Below are positions 47,360-55,082 of a stretch of 64,000 nt of DNA, in pieces. The position numbers and the translations under genes were made by a program. Position 1 is the first letter of the stretch, and each line of letters opens with the position of its first letter. Below the pieces are notes generated by a model. That model saw nothing but the letters and a program-made list of their open reading frames with translations. It searched no databases and was not told where the DNA came from. The stretch comes from Empedobacter falsenii (GTDB lineage: Bacteria > Bacteroidota > Bacteroidia > Flavobacteriales > Weeksellaceae). The stretch spans positions 2,420,001-2,484,000 of the forward strand of contig NZ_CP040908.1 of NCBI RefSeq assembly GCF_013488205.1. The letters run 5' to 3'.

Positions 47360-48301
47360 ATGGACACGAATATAACAAAATTATTTGCAATAAAATACCC
47401 AATTATTCAAGGTGGTATGATTTGGAATAGTGGTTGGCGATTAGCGTCAGCTGTAAGTAATGCTGGAGGACTAGGTTTAATAGGTGCTGGAAGCATGTAT
47501 CCTGATGTTTTACGCGAGCATATAAAGAAATGTAAAGCTGCTACAAATCATCCTTTTGGCGTTAATGTTCCAATGCTTTATCCGAATATTGAAGAAATTA
47601 TGCAGATTATTGTGGAGGAAGATGTAAAAGTTGTTTTTACTTCTGCTGGAAATCCAAAAACGTGGACAGAAACTTTAAAAAAAGAAGGAATAACTGTTGC
47701 GCATGTTGTCAGTAGTGCCAAATTTGCACAAAAATCACAAGATGCAGGTGTCGATGCTGTCGTGGCAGAAGGTTTTGAAGCTGGTGGACATAATGGCAGA
47801 GAAGAAACGACTACACTTTGTCTTATTCCGAATGTGAAACGTCAAATCAATATTCCGTTAATTGCTGCTGGAGGAATTGGAACAGGTTCTCAAATTTTGG
47901 CAGCATTTGCGTTAGGTGCAGATGGAGTACAAATTGGTTCTCGTTTTGCTGCAACGCAAGAATCGTCTGCGAATCAAGCTTTCAAAGATGTGATTGTAAA
48001 TGCACAAGAAGGCGATACGCAACTTACATTGAAAGAATTAGCGCCTGTTCGATTGATTAAAAATGATTTTTATAATCAAGTTCAAGAAAAATATCAACAA
48101 GGTACAACCGCAGAAGAATTGAAAGAGCTTTTAGGTAGAGGTCGTTCTAAGAAAGGAATGTTTGAAGGTGATTTGGTGAATGGAGAATTAGAAATTGGTC
48201 AAGTTTCGTCATTAATCGATTCTATTCCGACAGTTGCAGAAGTTTTTGACGATTTATTAGTAGATTATCAAACTGCAAAAGATAAATTAATTCGATTATA
48301 A
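47360..48301 (+). CDS. nitronate monooxygenase (2-nitropropane dioxygenase family)
   Basis: The protein has 313 residues from the ATG at 47360. The open frame starts 21 codons earlier, but MDTNITKLFAIKYPIIQGGM fits the family start and the extra part is hydrophobic and unrelated. FMN-binding features are YPIIQGGM, EGFEAGGHNG with catalytic His144, and IAAGGIGTGSQILAAFALGADGVQIGSRF. It oxidises alkyl nitronates to nitrite and carbonyls. Some relatives are enoyl reductases (FabK), so the assignment is at family level. Confidence 0.87.
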   Translation: MDTNITKLFAIKYPIIQGGMIWNSGWRLASAVSNAGGLGLIGAGSMYPDVLREHIKKCKAATNHPFGVNVPMLYPNIEEIMQIIVEEDVKVVFTSAGNPKTWTETLKKEGITVAHVVSSAKFAQKSQDAGVDAVVAEGFEAGGHNGREETTTLCLIPNVKRQINIPLIAAGGIGTGSQILAAFALGADGVQIGSRFAATQESSANQAFKDVIVNAQEGDTQLTLKELAPVRLIKNDFYNQVQEKYQQGTTAEELKELLGRGRSKKGMFEGDLVNGELEIGQVSSLIDSIPTVAEVFDDLLVDYQTAKDKLIRL

Positions 48302-48324
48302 TCATCACAATTTTATATTTTTAC

Positions 48325-48350
48325 AAGGATGCAAAAGCATCCTTTTTTAA
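48325..48350 (+). terminator. terminator after the nitronate monooxygenase gene
   Basis: AAGGATGC pairs with GCATCCTT over a 4-base AAAA loop, followed by TTTT. Confidence 0.8.
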
Positions 48351-48359
48351 TTAGCATAA

Positions 48360-49130
48360 ATGATGAAACAACTTTTAAATATTGTATTTTTCTCTTTTTC
48401 GATTATTAGTTTTGGTCAACAATCTGATCAAGAAAAGTCAGAAAATGGAGCAACCATAAAATGGCAGAAATATGAAATTAACAACAATAAATGGGGCGAA
48501 CACAAAATAAAAAAAGGTGTATATTCACAAACAATTTTCACAACCGACACAGCGGCTGGTTGGAAATGGCAAACACCTGGCAAGAAATATGGCGTGGTGG
48601 GTTATCCTGAAATTTGGTTTGGAGAAAGTGCTTGGTTTAATTTAGCTGACATCAAAACTGATAATTATTTCAAGAATATAAATGAGGTAAAAACTTTTGA
48701 AGTTGAGTATAAAACGAAGTTAAAAGTTAATGACAAAAAATATAATTTAGCTTTTGATTTTTGGTTACACAATTCGCCAAAAGTCGCTCTACAAACCATC
48801 GGAATTGAAGTGATGATTTGCGAAGATTATAATAAATTCAAGCCATTTGGTAAAAAAGTTGGAAATATTTTTACAACATTTGGACAATATGATATTTACA
48901 GAGGTCATATCATCAAAAAAGATTTGAATACAAGCTGGGATTATATTGCTTTTGTGCGAAAAGAAAAACGAACTTCGGGAAAAGTAAATGTGATGGAGTT
49001 TATAAATGAGATGAATAAACGAGATTATATTGGACAAAACATCTATTTATCTTCGTTTGAATTCGGAACTGAAATTTTAAATTCTACTGGAAATATTTTG
49101 GTTGAACAATATGAATTAAAAATAGAATAA
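48360..49130 (+). CDS. probable secreted glycoside hydrolase family 12 protein
   Basis: The protein has 256 residues with a signal peptide (about 19 residues, ending SFG). The order of blocks fits the GH12 jelly roll: GVVGYPEIWFGES (about 79-91), YNLAFDFWLHNS, GIEVMI with nucleophile candidate Glu150, PFGKKVGNIF, and YLSSFEFGTEI with acid/base candidate Glu238. GH12 enzymes cut beta-1,4-glucans or xyloglucan. The match is by motif order only and overall similarity looks remote, so activity is uncertain. It is a single gene and ends at a shared terminator. Confidence 0.6.
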   Translation: MMKQLLNIVFFSFSIISFGQQSDQEKSENGATIKWQKYEINNNKWGEHKIKKGVYSQTIFTTDTAAGWKWQTPGKKYGVVGYPEIWFGESAWFNLADIKTDNYFKNINEVKTFEVEYKTKLKVNDKKYNLAFDFWLHNSPKVALQTIGIEVMICEDYNKFKPFGKKVGNIFTTFGQYDIYRGHIIKKDLNTSWDYIAFVRKEKRTSGKVNVMEFINEMNKRDYIGQNIYLSSFEFGTEILNSTGNILVEQYELKIE

Positions 49131-49160
49131 AAAAAGCTGTCAAAATTTTTGACAGCTTTT
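49131..49160. terminator. bidirectional terminator
   Basis: AAAAAGCTGTCAAAA pairs with TTTTTGACAGCTTTT. It lies between convergent genes ending at 49130 and 49165. Confidence 0.85.
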
Positions 49161-49164
49161 CGTT

Positions 49165-50064
49165 TTATAATCTTCCTTGTTCTTTTAATTTCCAATAACG
49201 CATTAGTCCATTAACAGACATCCAGGATGGATTGGCGTATTCATACACTTGAATTTGATCTTCTGTCAAACCTAAATCTTTATAGTTTTTTGTGACATGA
49301 TCAACAAAAACTGGGACAATTTCTTCGGTCGGAATTTGATCATCATACATTGGTTTGATATAATTTGACCAATCATTCAACGATTTTTCTAATTGATCAA
49401 AATGATTTTCTAAATCTTCGTGATAACCATAATGCGTCGGATAAATTCCTTTTGCATTAATTTTTCTCAATTTAGCAATCGATTCTTTCCACAATTCAAT
49501 ATTAATATCTGGCGGCGGACAAGGCGGCACAACAGGTCCGTTTTCAATCTTCACTCCTGCTACATCACCTGTAAAAATAACATCATCTAACACATAAGCA
49601 TTGTGATGAACAGCATGTCCAGGCGTATAAACAGTCTGAAAAACCGCATCACCAAACTCCACACTTTGTCCATCTGCCAAACCAACCAAATATTCTTCGT
49701 CAATTGGTTTCATTTCTCCCCACAAACGATCCATATCATCGCCATAAATCATTTTTGCTGATTCCCACAATTTTTCAGGATTTTTCAGATGTGGTAAACC
49801 AATCGGATTTAAGAAAATTGTTGCGCCATGTTCTGTAAATTTCCACGCAGCACCAGCGTGATCAAAATGAATATGTGTAATTAAGATATTTTCGATATCG
49901 ATTACTCGCCAACCTAACGCTTCAATTCCCGCTTTCAAATTTTCAAAAGTTGAATATGGCCCTGGATCAACCAAGATTGGTCCTTGTTCAGTTTCGATTA
50001 AATAAGATGCGATTGCTTCGTTTTCATTCTGAAAATTAAGATCGATTGTATGTATTTTTGGCAT
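49165..50064 (-). CDS. metallo-beta-lactamase fold hydrolase
   Basis: The protein has 299 residues. ILITHIHFDHAG gives the zinc ligands His64, His66, Asp68 and His69. VYTPGHAVHHNAYVLDDVIFTGDVAG gives the next His and the bridging Asp. PTHYGYHEDL gives the last His. The family includes glyoxalase II-like thioesterases, so the substrate is unknown. It begins 1 bp after the GreA-like gene ends and is surely in its operon. No signal peptide is seen. Confidence 0.88.
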   Translation of the reverse strand: MPKIHTIDLNFQNENEAIASYLIETEQGPILVDPGPYSTFENLKAGIEALGWRVIDIENILITHIHFDHAGAAWKFTEHGATIFLNPIGLPHLKNPEKLWESAKMIYGDDMDRLWGEMKPIDEEYLVGLADGQSVEFGDAVFQTVYTPGHAVHHNAYVLDDVIFTGDVAGVKIENGPVVPPCPPPDINIELWKESIAKLRKINAKGIYPTHYGYHEDLENHFDQLEKSLNDWSNYIKPMYDDQIPTEEIVPVFVDHVTKNYKDLGLTEDQIQVYEYANPSWMSVNGLMRYWKLKEQGRL

Positions 50065-50065
50065 G

Positions 50066-50521
50066 TTATAATATTTCTTCTATGGTATAATTGATTCCAT
50101 TAAATTCTAATTTATCTCCAGCTCGTTTTCCAACTAAAGCATCAAAAATAGGCGCTTGTGTACTAATTCCAACAAACTTTTTATTTTCCCATTCAAAATC
50201 TTTGAAAGATAAACCAATTACAAAATTCACTTTATCTGTAAACACAACATTTCCTTCTGTAATTTCGTCAACCAATTCAGGTTTTAACGCTTTAAAATTT
50301 TCTAAATCTTCAGTTGCTTGATTGATACGAACTCGTAAACTTCTCGCTGCATCTGTCGACTGACTTTGTTGTGCAAAATCATCTAACTCTAAACTTGATT
50401 CTTCGTCTAAATCTGCTCCTTCAGCATAAATTCGTTCAGATTCTTTTAACGCATCAATTTCATTTTGTTTCAATTGAATTAAATGTTGAATAACATCTTT
50501 TCTAATATGTTTTTTATTCAT
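50066..50521 (-). CDS. GreA/GreB-like transcription factor
   Basis: The protein has 151 residues. A helical N-terminal part (about 1-80, coiled-coil-like) is followed by the GreA C-terminal FKBP-like domain: GNVVFTDKVNFVIGLSFKDFEWENKKFVGISTQAPIFDALVGKRAGDKL. GreA factors rescue stalled RNA polymerase by helping it cut the transcript. The N-terminal acidic tip (EGADLDEESSLELDD) is present but differs from classic GreA. In databases this group is often mislabelled as a 3-oxoacyl-ACP synthase; nothing here supports that. Confidence 0.75.
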   Translation of the reverse strand: MNKKHIRKDVIQHLIQLKQNEIDALKESERIYAEGADLDEESSLELDDFAQQSQSTDAARSLRVRINQATEDLENFKALKPELVDEITEGNVVFTDKVNFVIGLSFKDFEWENKKFVGISTQAPIFDALVGKRAGDKLEFNGINYTIEEIL

Positions 50522-50558
50522 TTTTGTAGTTTTATGTTAGTATAAACTTACAAAAAAT

Positions 50559-50590
50559 AAAAAACTCCTAAAAGTATTTTCAGGAGTTTT
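50559..50590 (-). terminator. terminator after the thioredoxin gene
   Basis: AAAACTCCT pairs with AGGAGTTTT across a loop of about 12 bases, with a T run on the minus strand. It ends the gene that stops at 50596. Confidence 0.75.
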
Positions 50591-50595
50591 ATCGT

Positions 50596-51081
50596 TTAAT
50601 TAAGATATTCGGTAATGTAATCTTCTAATTCAAATTTTGTCATGGCTTGATCATGGAAAACCTTTTTCTCACCTTTATTATAAATGATTGTTACAGGAAT
50701 ATTTCCTGCCCATTTCGGATCAAATGACGGAATCCATTCATTCATTCGTTTGGTATCATCCAACAAAACAACTTCTGTATTTATCTTATTGTCAAGCATA
50801 AATTTCTTTACTTTATCGATAATTTTTGGTCTATCCAACGAAACCAACAACATCTTGAAATTAGGATTGTCTTTGTATTTTTCGTTAATTTCCATAAACG
50901 CTGGAATCTCCTCCACACAAGGCGCACACCACGTTGCCCAAAAATTAACCACCACAACTTGATCTTTATAATTTGCTATTTTATCGTGCAAAGCTTCATA
51001 TTTTACAGTTTCTACAGATTGTGCATTTACAGTAGAAAAAGCCAAAATTCCCATTAAACCTAGGAAAGAAAATAGTTTCAT
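50596..51081 (-). CDS. TlpA-like periplasmic thioredoxin
   Basis: The protein has 161 residues. A signal peptide (MKLFSFLGLMGILAFSTVNA) precedes a thioredoxin fold with VVNFWATWCAPCVEE (Cys52 and Cys55) and the cis-proline region GNIPVTIIYN. It would reduce disulfides in the periplasm. Promoter boxes are seen upstream at 51106-51134. It is a single gene with its own terminator. Confidence 0.88.
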   Translation of the reverse strand: MKLFSFLGLMGILAFSTVNAQSVETVKYEALHDKIANYKDQVVVVNFWATWCAPCVEEIPAFMEINEKYKDNPNFKMLLVSLDRPKIIDKVKKFMLDNKINTEVVLLDDTKRMNEWIPSFDPKWAGNIPVTIIYNKGEKKVFHDQAMTKFELEDYITEYLN

Positions 51082-51105
51082 ATTTATTTTTTAAAAATAT
51101 TTATT

Positions 51106-51134
51106 CAAATGTAATAGAACAAGAATCAATCCAA
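51106..51134 (-). promoter_or_regulatory. probable promoter of the thioredoxin gene
   Basis: TTG (51132-51134), 18 bp, then TACATTTG (51106-51113) on the minus strand. This matches TTG-N17-23-TAnnTTTG. The start codon is 24 bp downstream. Confidence 0.55.
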
Positions 51135-51198
51135 GCTATTTTTCTCTAAATTTTGTTGAATAGAATATTAAACCGATTTTTGTAAAAAAATAATCAAT

Positions 51199-51666
51199 TT
51201 GTTTTCAAAAGAAGATGCTTATCGCATAAAAAAGGATTTTTGGATTTCGTATGGAACGTATATGAAATTGCAAATGAATGCCGAAGGAACGCGTATTAAT
51301 TGGATAAATTACAAAACGGATGTAAAAGGTGTTTATTTTAGAACGGATGTCGAGCGTAAATTTGCAGAGGTTTCGATTGAAATTTCGCATCCAGATCCGT
51401 CCGTTCAACTGATGATTTATGAACAGTTTGAGGAATATGAAAATGTTTTGGAAAGTTATCTTGGCGAAAAATGGATTTGGACAAAAGAAGATTATGATGA
51501 AGATGGAAAAATGATTTCGACGATAAAAATGCGTTTAGAAAACATTAGTATTTTTAGAGAAACCGATTGGCCACAGATTATTCCGTTCCTAAAAGATCGA
51601 ATGATTAATTTGGATGAATTTTGGTGCGATCACAAAGATAGTTTTGAAATTTTTAAAGAATTATAA
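51199..51666 (+). CDS. DUF4268-type protein with TTG start
   Basis: The protein has 155 residues if started at TTG 51199. The first ATG (51262) would delete the conserved beginning MFSKEDAYRIKKDFWISYGTYM, which is typical of DUF4268 proteins, so TTG is preferred. The core GVYFRTDVERKFAEVSIEISHPDPSVQLMIYEQFEEYENVLESYLGEKWIW follows. Similar domains occur next to nuclease-type proteins. The function is unknown. It is convergent with the ATP-cone nuclease gene. Confidence 0.75.
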   Translation: MFSKEDAYRIKKDFWISYGTYMKLQMNAEGTRINWINYKTDVKGVYFRTDVERKFAEVSIEISHPDPSVQLMIYEQFEEYENVLESYLGEKWIWTKEDYDEDGKMISTIKMRLENISIFRETDWPQIIPFLKDRMINLDEFWCDHKDSFEIFKEL

Positions 51667-51670
51667 AGCA

Positions 51671-51699
51671 AAAGAAGCTCAATATTGAGCTTCTTTTTT
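51671..51699. terminator. bidirectional terminator
   Basis: AAAGAAGCTCAA pairs with TTGAGCTTCTTT. It lies between convergent genes ending at 51666 and 51708. Confidence 0.85.
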
Positions 51700-51707
51700 A
51701 TTTCAGT

Positions 51708-52559
51708 TTAAGCAATTTCGCACGTGAAATTCTCGATTTCTAACAATTCATTCGTTTCTTCCAAAACTTCGTTTCGTTGTTCTTGAGACAAGTTCAATGA
51801 ATCTAAAAACTTATTATTTTGTTGTAAATCTTTCACCAAAATACATTCTTTTGACAAAAGAACTTTTTCTTGCTCTGGCGTCAAAGTCGTTAAACATGTA
51901 ATTGGATACAAAGCCGCATTATCAACCAAATATTTGATACTATTTGTTTCAGGATAATCCCAAGAAATCAATCCAATTCCATAATAATTTGCAAAATCTA
52001 TACTATCCGTCGTTAAATACGCATTCGTTACCAAGAAACCTTTTGTTGGTTTCATATCTCGTCCAAAAAAATGATACGTATGGCTTTCTACATCTTTCAT
52101 TCGCGATAAAAAATACATCGGCGTTGTCACCGAAATTTTGGCATCTTCGTCATTTCTGAATTTACATTCACAGAAAAGCAATTGATCTCCTTTAGAAGCC
52201 ACCACATCAATTTCGTGCGTTACCGCATTTCCTTGTACAATTTCAGAATGCAACGATTGATATCCTGCTGCTTGCATTACTCTTCCAATCCACTTTTCAA
52301 AATAATATCCTTCTGGTCCCAAATCTCTCAAAGCTCGTTTTAGGCTATAACGCGCTGCATACGAATTTCTATAATTTTTGAGATGAGCAAAAGCAATGCG
52401 ATACAATTCTCTGGTCGGAATTCCATCGTAAAGATCTTTCGAAACTAATTCGAAAACTTCTTCAACTTCCTCTTTTTTTGCACCAGATTTCGTTAACGAA
52501 CGTTTTAAAGCTTTTGGATCATATGGGATTAACTCGCCCGAGTTTTTCTTTACTAACAT
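51708..52559 (-). CDS. ATP-cone domain fused to an Mrr-like restriction endonuclease fold
   Basis: The protein has 283 residues. Residues 1-85 form an ATP-cone (VKKNSGELIPYDPKALKRSLTKSGA...SLKRALRDLG), the nucleotide-sensing module known from ribonucleotide reductase and NrdR. Residues about 88-210 carry a PD-(D/E)xK-type nuclease core: EIDVVA with Asp118, then LLFCECKF with Glu131 and Lys133. The C-terminal 70 residues are helical. The combination suggests a DNA-cutting or DNA-binding enzyme gated by ATP or dATP. That is inference. It is a single gene with no methyltransferase next to it. Confidence 0.8.
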   Translation of the reverse strand: MLVKKNSGELIPYDPKALKRSLTKSGAKKEEVEEVFELVSKDLYDGIPTRELYRIAFAHLKNYRNSYAARYSLKRALRDLGPEGYYFEKWIGRVMQAAGYQSLHSEIVQGNAVTHEIDVVASKGDQLLFCECKFRNDEDAKISVTTPMYFLSRMKDVESHTYHFFGRDMKPTKGFLVTNAYLTTDSIDFANYYGIGLISWDYPETNSIKYLVDNAALYPITCLTTLTPEQEKVLLSKECILVKDLQQNNKFLDSLNLSQEQRNEVLEETNELLEIENFTCEIA

Positions 52560-52670
52560 ATTTTAAGGTTGAATTTTATTCTTAACGAATTTAAATAATT
52601 CTGATTAAAATACCTCAAAAGTTTAAATTCTAAATAAAGGTTATCTTTGCAAAAGTTTTAAAATCAATAC

Positions 52671-53255
52671 ATGAAATTAGATACATTTTTACAAGAAAGA
52701 AGTGGTAACCAATGCGAATTGACGCGAGTTACAGAAAATTTGGCTATTTATGAAGTGAATCCTGATGCGAGTAGTAATCCTGATCGAAATGTCTACATTA
52801 CACAAAAATGTATCAACCAAATTGAAAAGAAAGAGGAATTAGATACTTCATTTTGGGAATCATTTTTACTTTCTTCTATGTGGAGCGAAGTTCCTGCCGT
52901 ACAAGTGCTTTCATGGCGAATGTTGAATCGTTTTCGTAACGAATCTTGGGCTGCTGATGCTTTGGATATGATGTATTTGGATGACGAAAATATGGAGTGG
53001 GCAAAAGCATCTGGTGATCACGAAGGTGACGGAAGTGTTGATTTGCACAAGGATAGCAACGGAAATATTTTGGTGAATGGGGATACGGTGACATTGATTA
53101 AAGATTTGGACGTAAAAGGTTCTTCTATCAATGCAAAAATTGGAACTGCTGTACGAAATATTCGTTTAGTTCATGATAATACCGAACAAATTGAAGGAAA
53201 AGTTGACGGACAATTAATCGTTATTTTAACGAAGTTCGTGAAAAAACAAGCATAA
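52671..53255 (+). CDS. PhnA-domain protein with degenerate zinc finger
   Basis: The protein has 194 residues. The C-terminal part (about 120-194), KDSNGNILVNGDTVTLIKDLDVKGSSINAKIGTAVRNIRLV, is the PhnA/YjdM C-terminal domain, an SH3-like fold. The N-terminal part keeps SGNQCEL but has Thr18 where relatives have the second cysteine of CELC, so the zinc ribbon may be lost. PhnA homologs are not needed for phosphonate breakdown and their role is unclear. TATCTTTG at 52642-52649 may be its -7 box. Confidence 0.8.
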   Translation: MKLDTFLQERSGNQCELTRVTENLAIYEVNPDASSNPDRNVYITQKCINQIEKKEELDTSFWESFLLSSMWSEVPAVQVLSWRMLNRFRNESWAADALDMMYLDDENMEWAKASGDHEGDGSVDLHKDSNGNILVNGDTVTLIKDLDVKGSSINAKIGTAVRNIRLVHDNTEQIEGKVDGQLIVILTKFVKKQA

Positions 53256-53286
53256 AAAAATCCACTCAGTTGAGTGGATTTTTCGT
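53256..53286. terminator. bidirectional terminator
   Basis: AAAAATCCACTCA pairs with TGAGTGGATTTTT over a 2-base loop. It lies between convergent genes ending at 53255 and 53288. Confidence 0.85.
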
Positions 53287-53287
53287 T

Positions 53288-54115
53288 TTATCTAATTCTT
53301 TTATAAATTTCAACTCCTTTAGCAGTCTCTATTTTCAATACATTATTATGGATATTAAACTTTCCTTTAAGAATAATTTCAGGAGTTTGATTTTCCTCTT
53401 GTATTCCTTTTAAATAAATTGAATCTTTTTCAAAATCATACATTCCTGAATTAATTGGTTTAAATGTAGAATTATTCACTTTTTGAAATGTATTTGCAGA
53501 TTCAAAATAAATTCTTTCATTATTTTCTACATTTTCCCAAGCTCCAAAAAACTGATTTTGGCTTAAAAATTTATCTTTTAACGTTATAATCAAAACAAAG
53601 AATCCAATAAAAACTAGAGGAATATAAATAAATTTCAGTTTACTTATTTTATTGATTTTAACCGTTCTTTCTTCTTCAAACAAAGGAGGAGTTTTTATAA
53701 AGTATTTAATCAATTCCTTATAATCTGACAGAAAAACAAATAACGCCATCATCGTTAAAACGACTGCCATTCCTTTTGCTCCATCAATATCATAAGCAAA
53801 ATCCATCAGCAAAATATTAACCATAAACGTTAAGAAAATAATGATGCCAATTCTTGTTGTTTGCCTAAAAAACAAAAGCAAAGAACTGATAATTTGGGTT
53901 GAGGCGATGATTAAACCATACCAATATGAATAACCATAATAAAACCACGTAAGCTCAAATCCTGAAAGATTTCCTATTGGTTTGTCATAGACGCTTGGTT
54001 GCGATATAAATTGAGTTTCAAAAATTTTTGCAAAAGCGTAAGAAATAATCATGGTTGCTAAAAAATAGCGACAAAATGTATAAGTAAAATAGTGAATCTT
54101 TTTCCTATTGATCAT
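53288..54115 (-). CDS. DoxX-like integral membrane protein
   Basis: The protein has 275 residues. About five membrane helices occupy residues 10-180 (for example FCRYFLATMIISYAFAKIF and VLTMMALFVFL). A soluble C-terminal domain of about 90 residues follows (FFGAWENVENNERIYFESANTFQKVNNSTFKPINSGMYDF...). The membrane part resembles DoxX/DoxD-like proteins, but the match is loose. It is encoded downstream of the broken AraC regulator on the same strand and may have been its target or partner. Confidence 0.6.
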   Translation of the reverse strand: MINRKKIHYFTYTFCRYFLATMIISYAFAKIFETQFISQPSVYDKPIGNLSGFELTWFYYGYSYWYGLIIASTQIISSLLLFFRQTTRIGIIIFLTFMVNILLMDFAYDIDGAKGMAVVLTMMALFVFLSDYKELIKYFIKTPPLFEEERTVKINKISKLKFIYIPLVFIGFFVLIITLKDKFLSQNQFFGAWENVENNERIYFESANTFQKVNNSTFKPINSGMYDFEKDSIYLKGIQEENQTPEIILKGKFNIHNNVLKIETAKGVEIYKRIR

Positions 54116-54177
54116 GTAAAAATAATTTATTGGCTAAAATATTTTAATAAAAAGATTCAAAATTGTAAGAATGTAAA

Positions 54178-54981
54178 CTAATCAAAAAATTTCAAAAGTG
54201 TGTCCTTTTCTAAATCAACTTCCTTAAAAAATTGATTTGGTTTTAGTTTTGTGATTGATTTGAAATCTTTCATAAAATGTGATTGATCGTAATAATCATT
54301 TGATGACAATTCAGTTAAATTTTTACTTTCTTTTTTATTGAGTAAAGAATTTCTGAATCGATATACTTTTCTATATTCAGAAGGAGATTTTCCTAAATGT
54401 TTCTTGAAAATTCGATTCAAATATTGCCTTGAAATTGAATATTTAGTTGAAATATCTTAGATTTTAATTTCATTTTCAACATCTCTAATTATATTTTCCA
54501 TAAAAGATAAATCAACTTCTATCAACTTTGAAATCAAATATTTTTCTAATTCAATTGCTTTTTCATTCACTGTTAAATCAAATAATTTGGCAGAAAACTC
54601 TGTTATATCTTCAAACAAATCATAATCAATTAATGTCTTTTTACTTTCCGAATTAAAATCAGTTACATCAAAATGAAATATTCCTAAAGGTTTAAAACAG
54701 ATCGTGATTTCGTCGAACAAATGTGTATAAAAAATTCTCATCGGCTTCGAATAACTCAAAACCAAAGAACCAATAATTGAATTATCGTTAGAAGAACTAA
54801 GAAAAATATTCTCTTTTTCCTCTTTCACAATGGTATTTTTATTGATTGTATAAAAAAAATTATTATTCGGAAATGTCTCATATTCTACACTTCCTGAATT
54901 TTTATCCTCTTTTATAAAATAATATCCATCTACATATTTCTGTAAAATTTTATTTTTCGGCTTGTAGTATTCAATATTCAT
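54178..54981 (-). pseudogene. AraC family regulator interrupted by an in-frame TAA
   Basis: The reading frame is continuous from 54981 to 54178 except for a single TAA at 54457-54459. The first part (174 residues) is an AraC-type N-terminal domain. After the stop the same frame continues DISTKYSISRQYLNRIFKKHLGKSPSEYRKVYRFRNS, the classical two helix-turn-helix DNA-binding domain, up to LLKFFD. No frameshift is needed. One codon change (for example CAA to TAA) explains it. The truncated product lacks DNA binding. It could be a recent pseudogene, a phase-like variant or a sequencing error. Confidence 0.85.
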
Positions 54982-55032
54982 AATAGAAAGTCCATTATCT
55001 CTTTAAATGTAAAGGTAATTTGAAACATTAAA

Positions 55033-55062
55033 AAAATCCTTAAAACTTATTTTAAGGATTTT
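55033..55062 (-). terminator. terminator after the ABC-F gene
   Basis: AAAATCCTTAAAA pairs with TTTTAAGGATTTT, followed by a T run on the minus strand. It lies 20 bp past the ABC-F stop. Confidence 0.8.
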
Positions 55063-55082
55063 CTGTATATCTAAAATTGAAT

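Noticed and set aside
50066-50521. 3-oxoacyl-ACP synthase, a name often given to this protein group
   Set aside because: There is no thiolase fold or active-site cysteine; the 151-residue protein has the GreA C-terminal domain pattern.
54178-54420. Separate small AraC-type gene
   Set aside because: It is in the same frame as the upstream half and separated only by one TAA, so it is better described as one broken gene.
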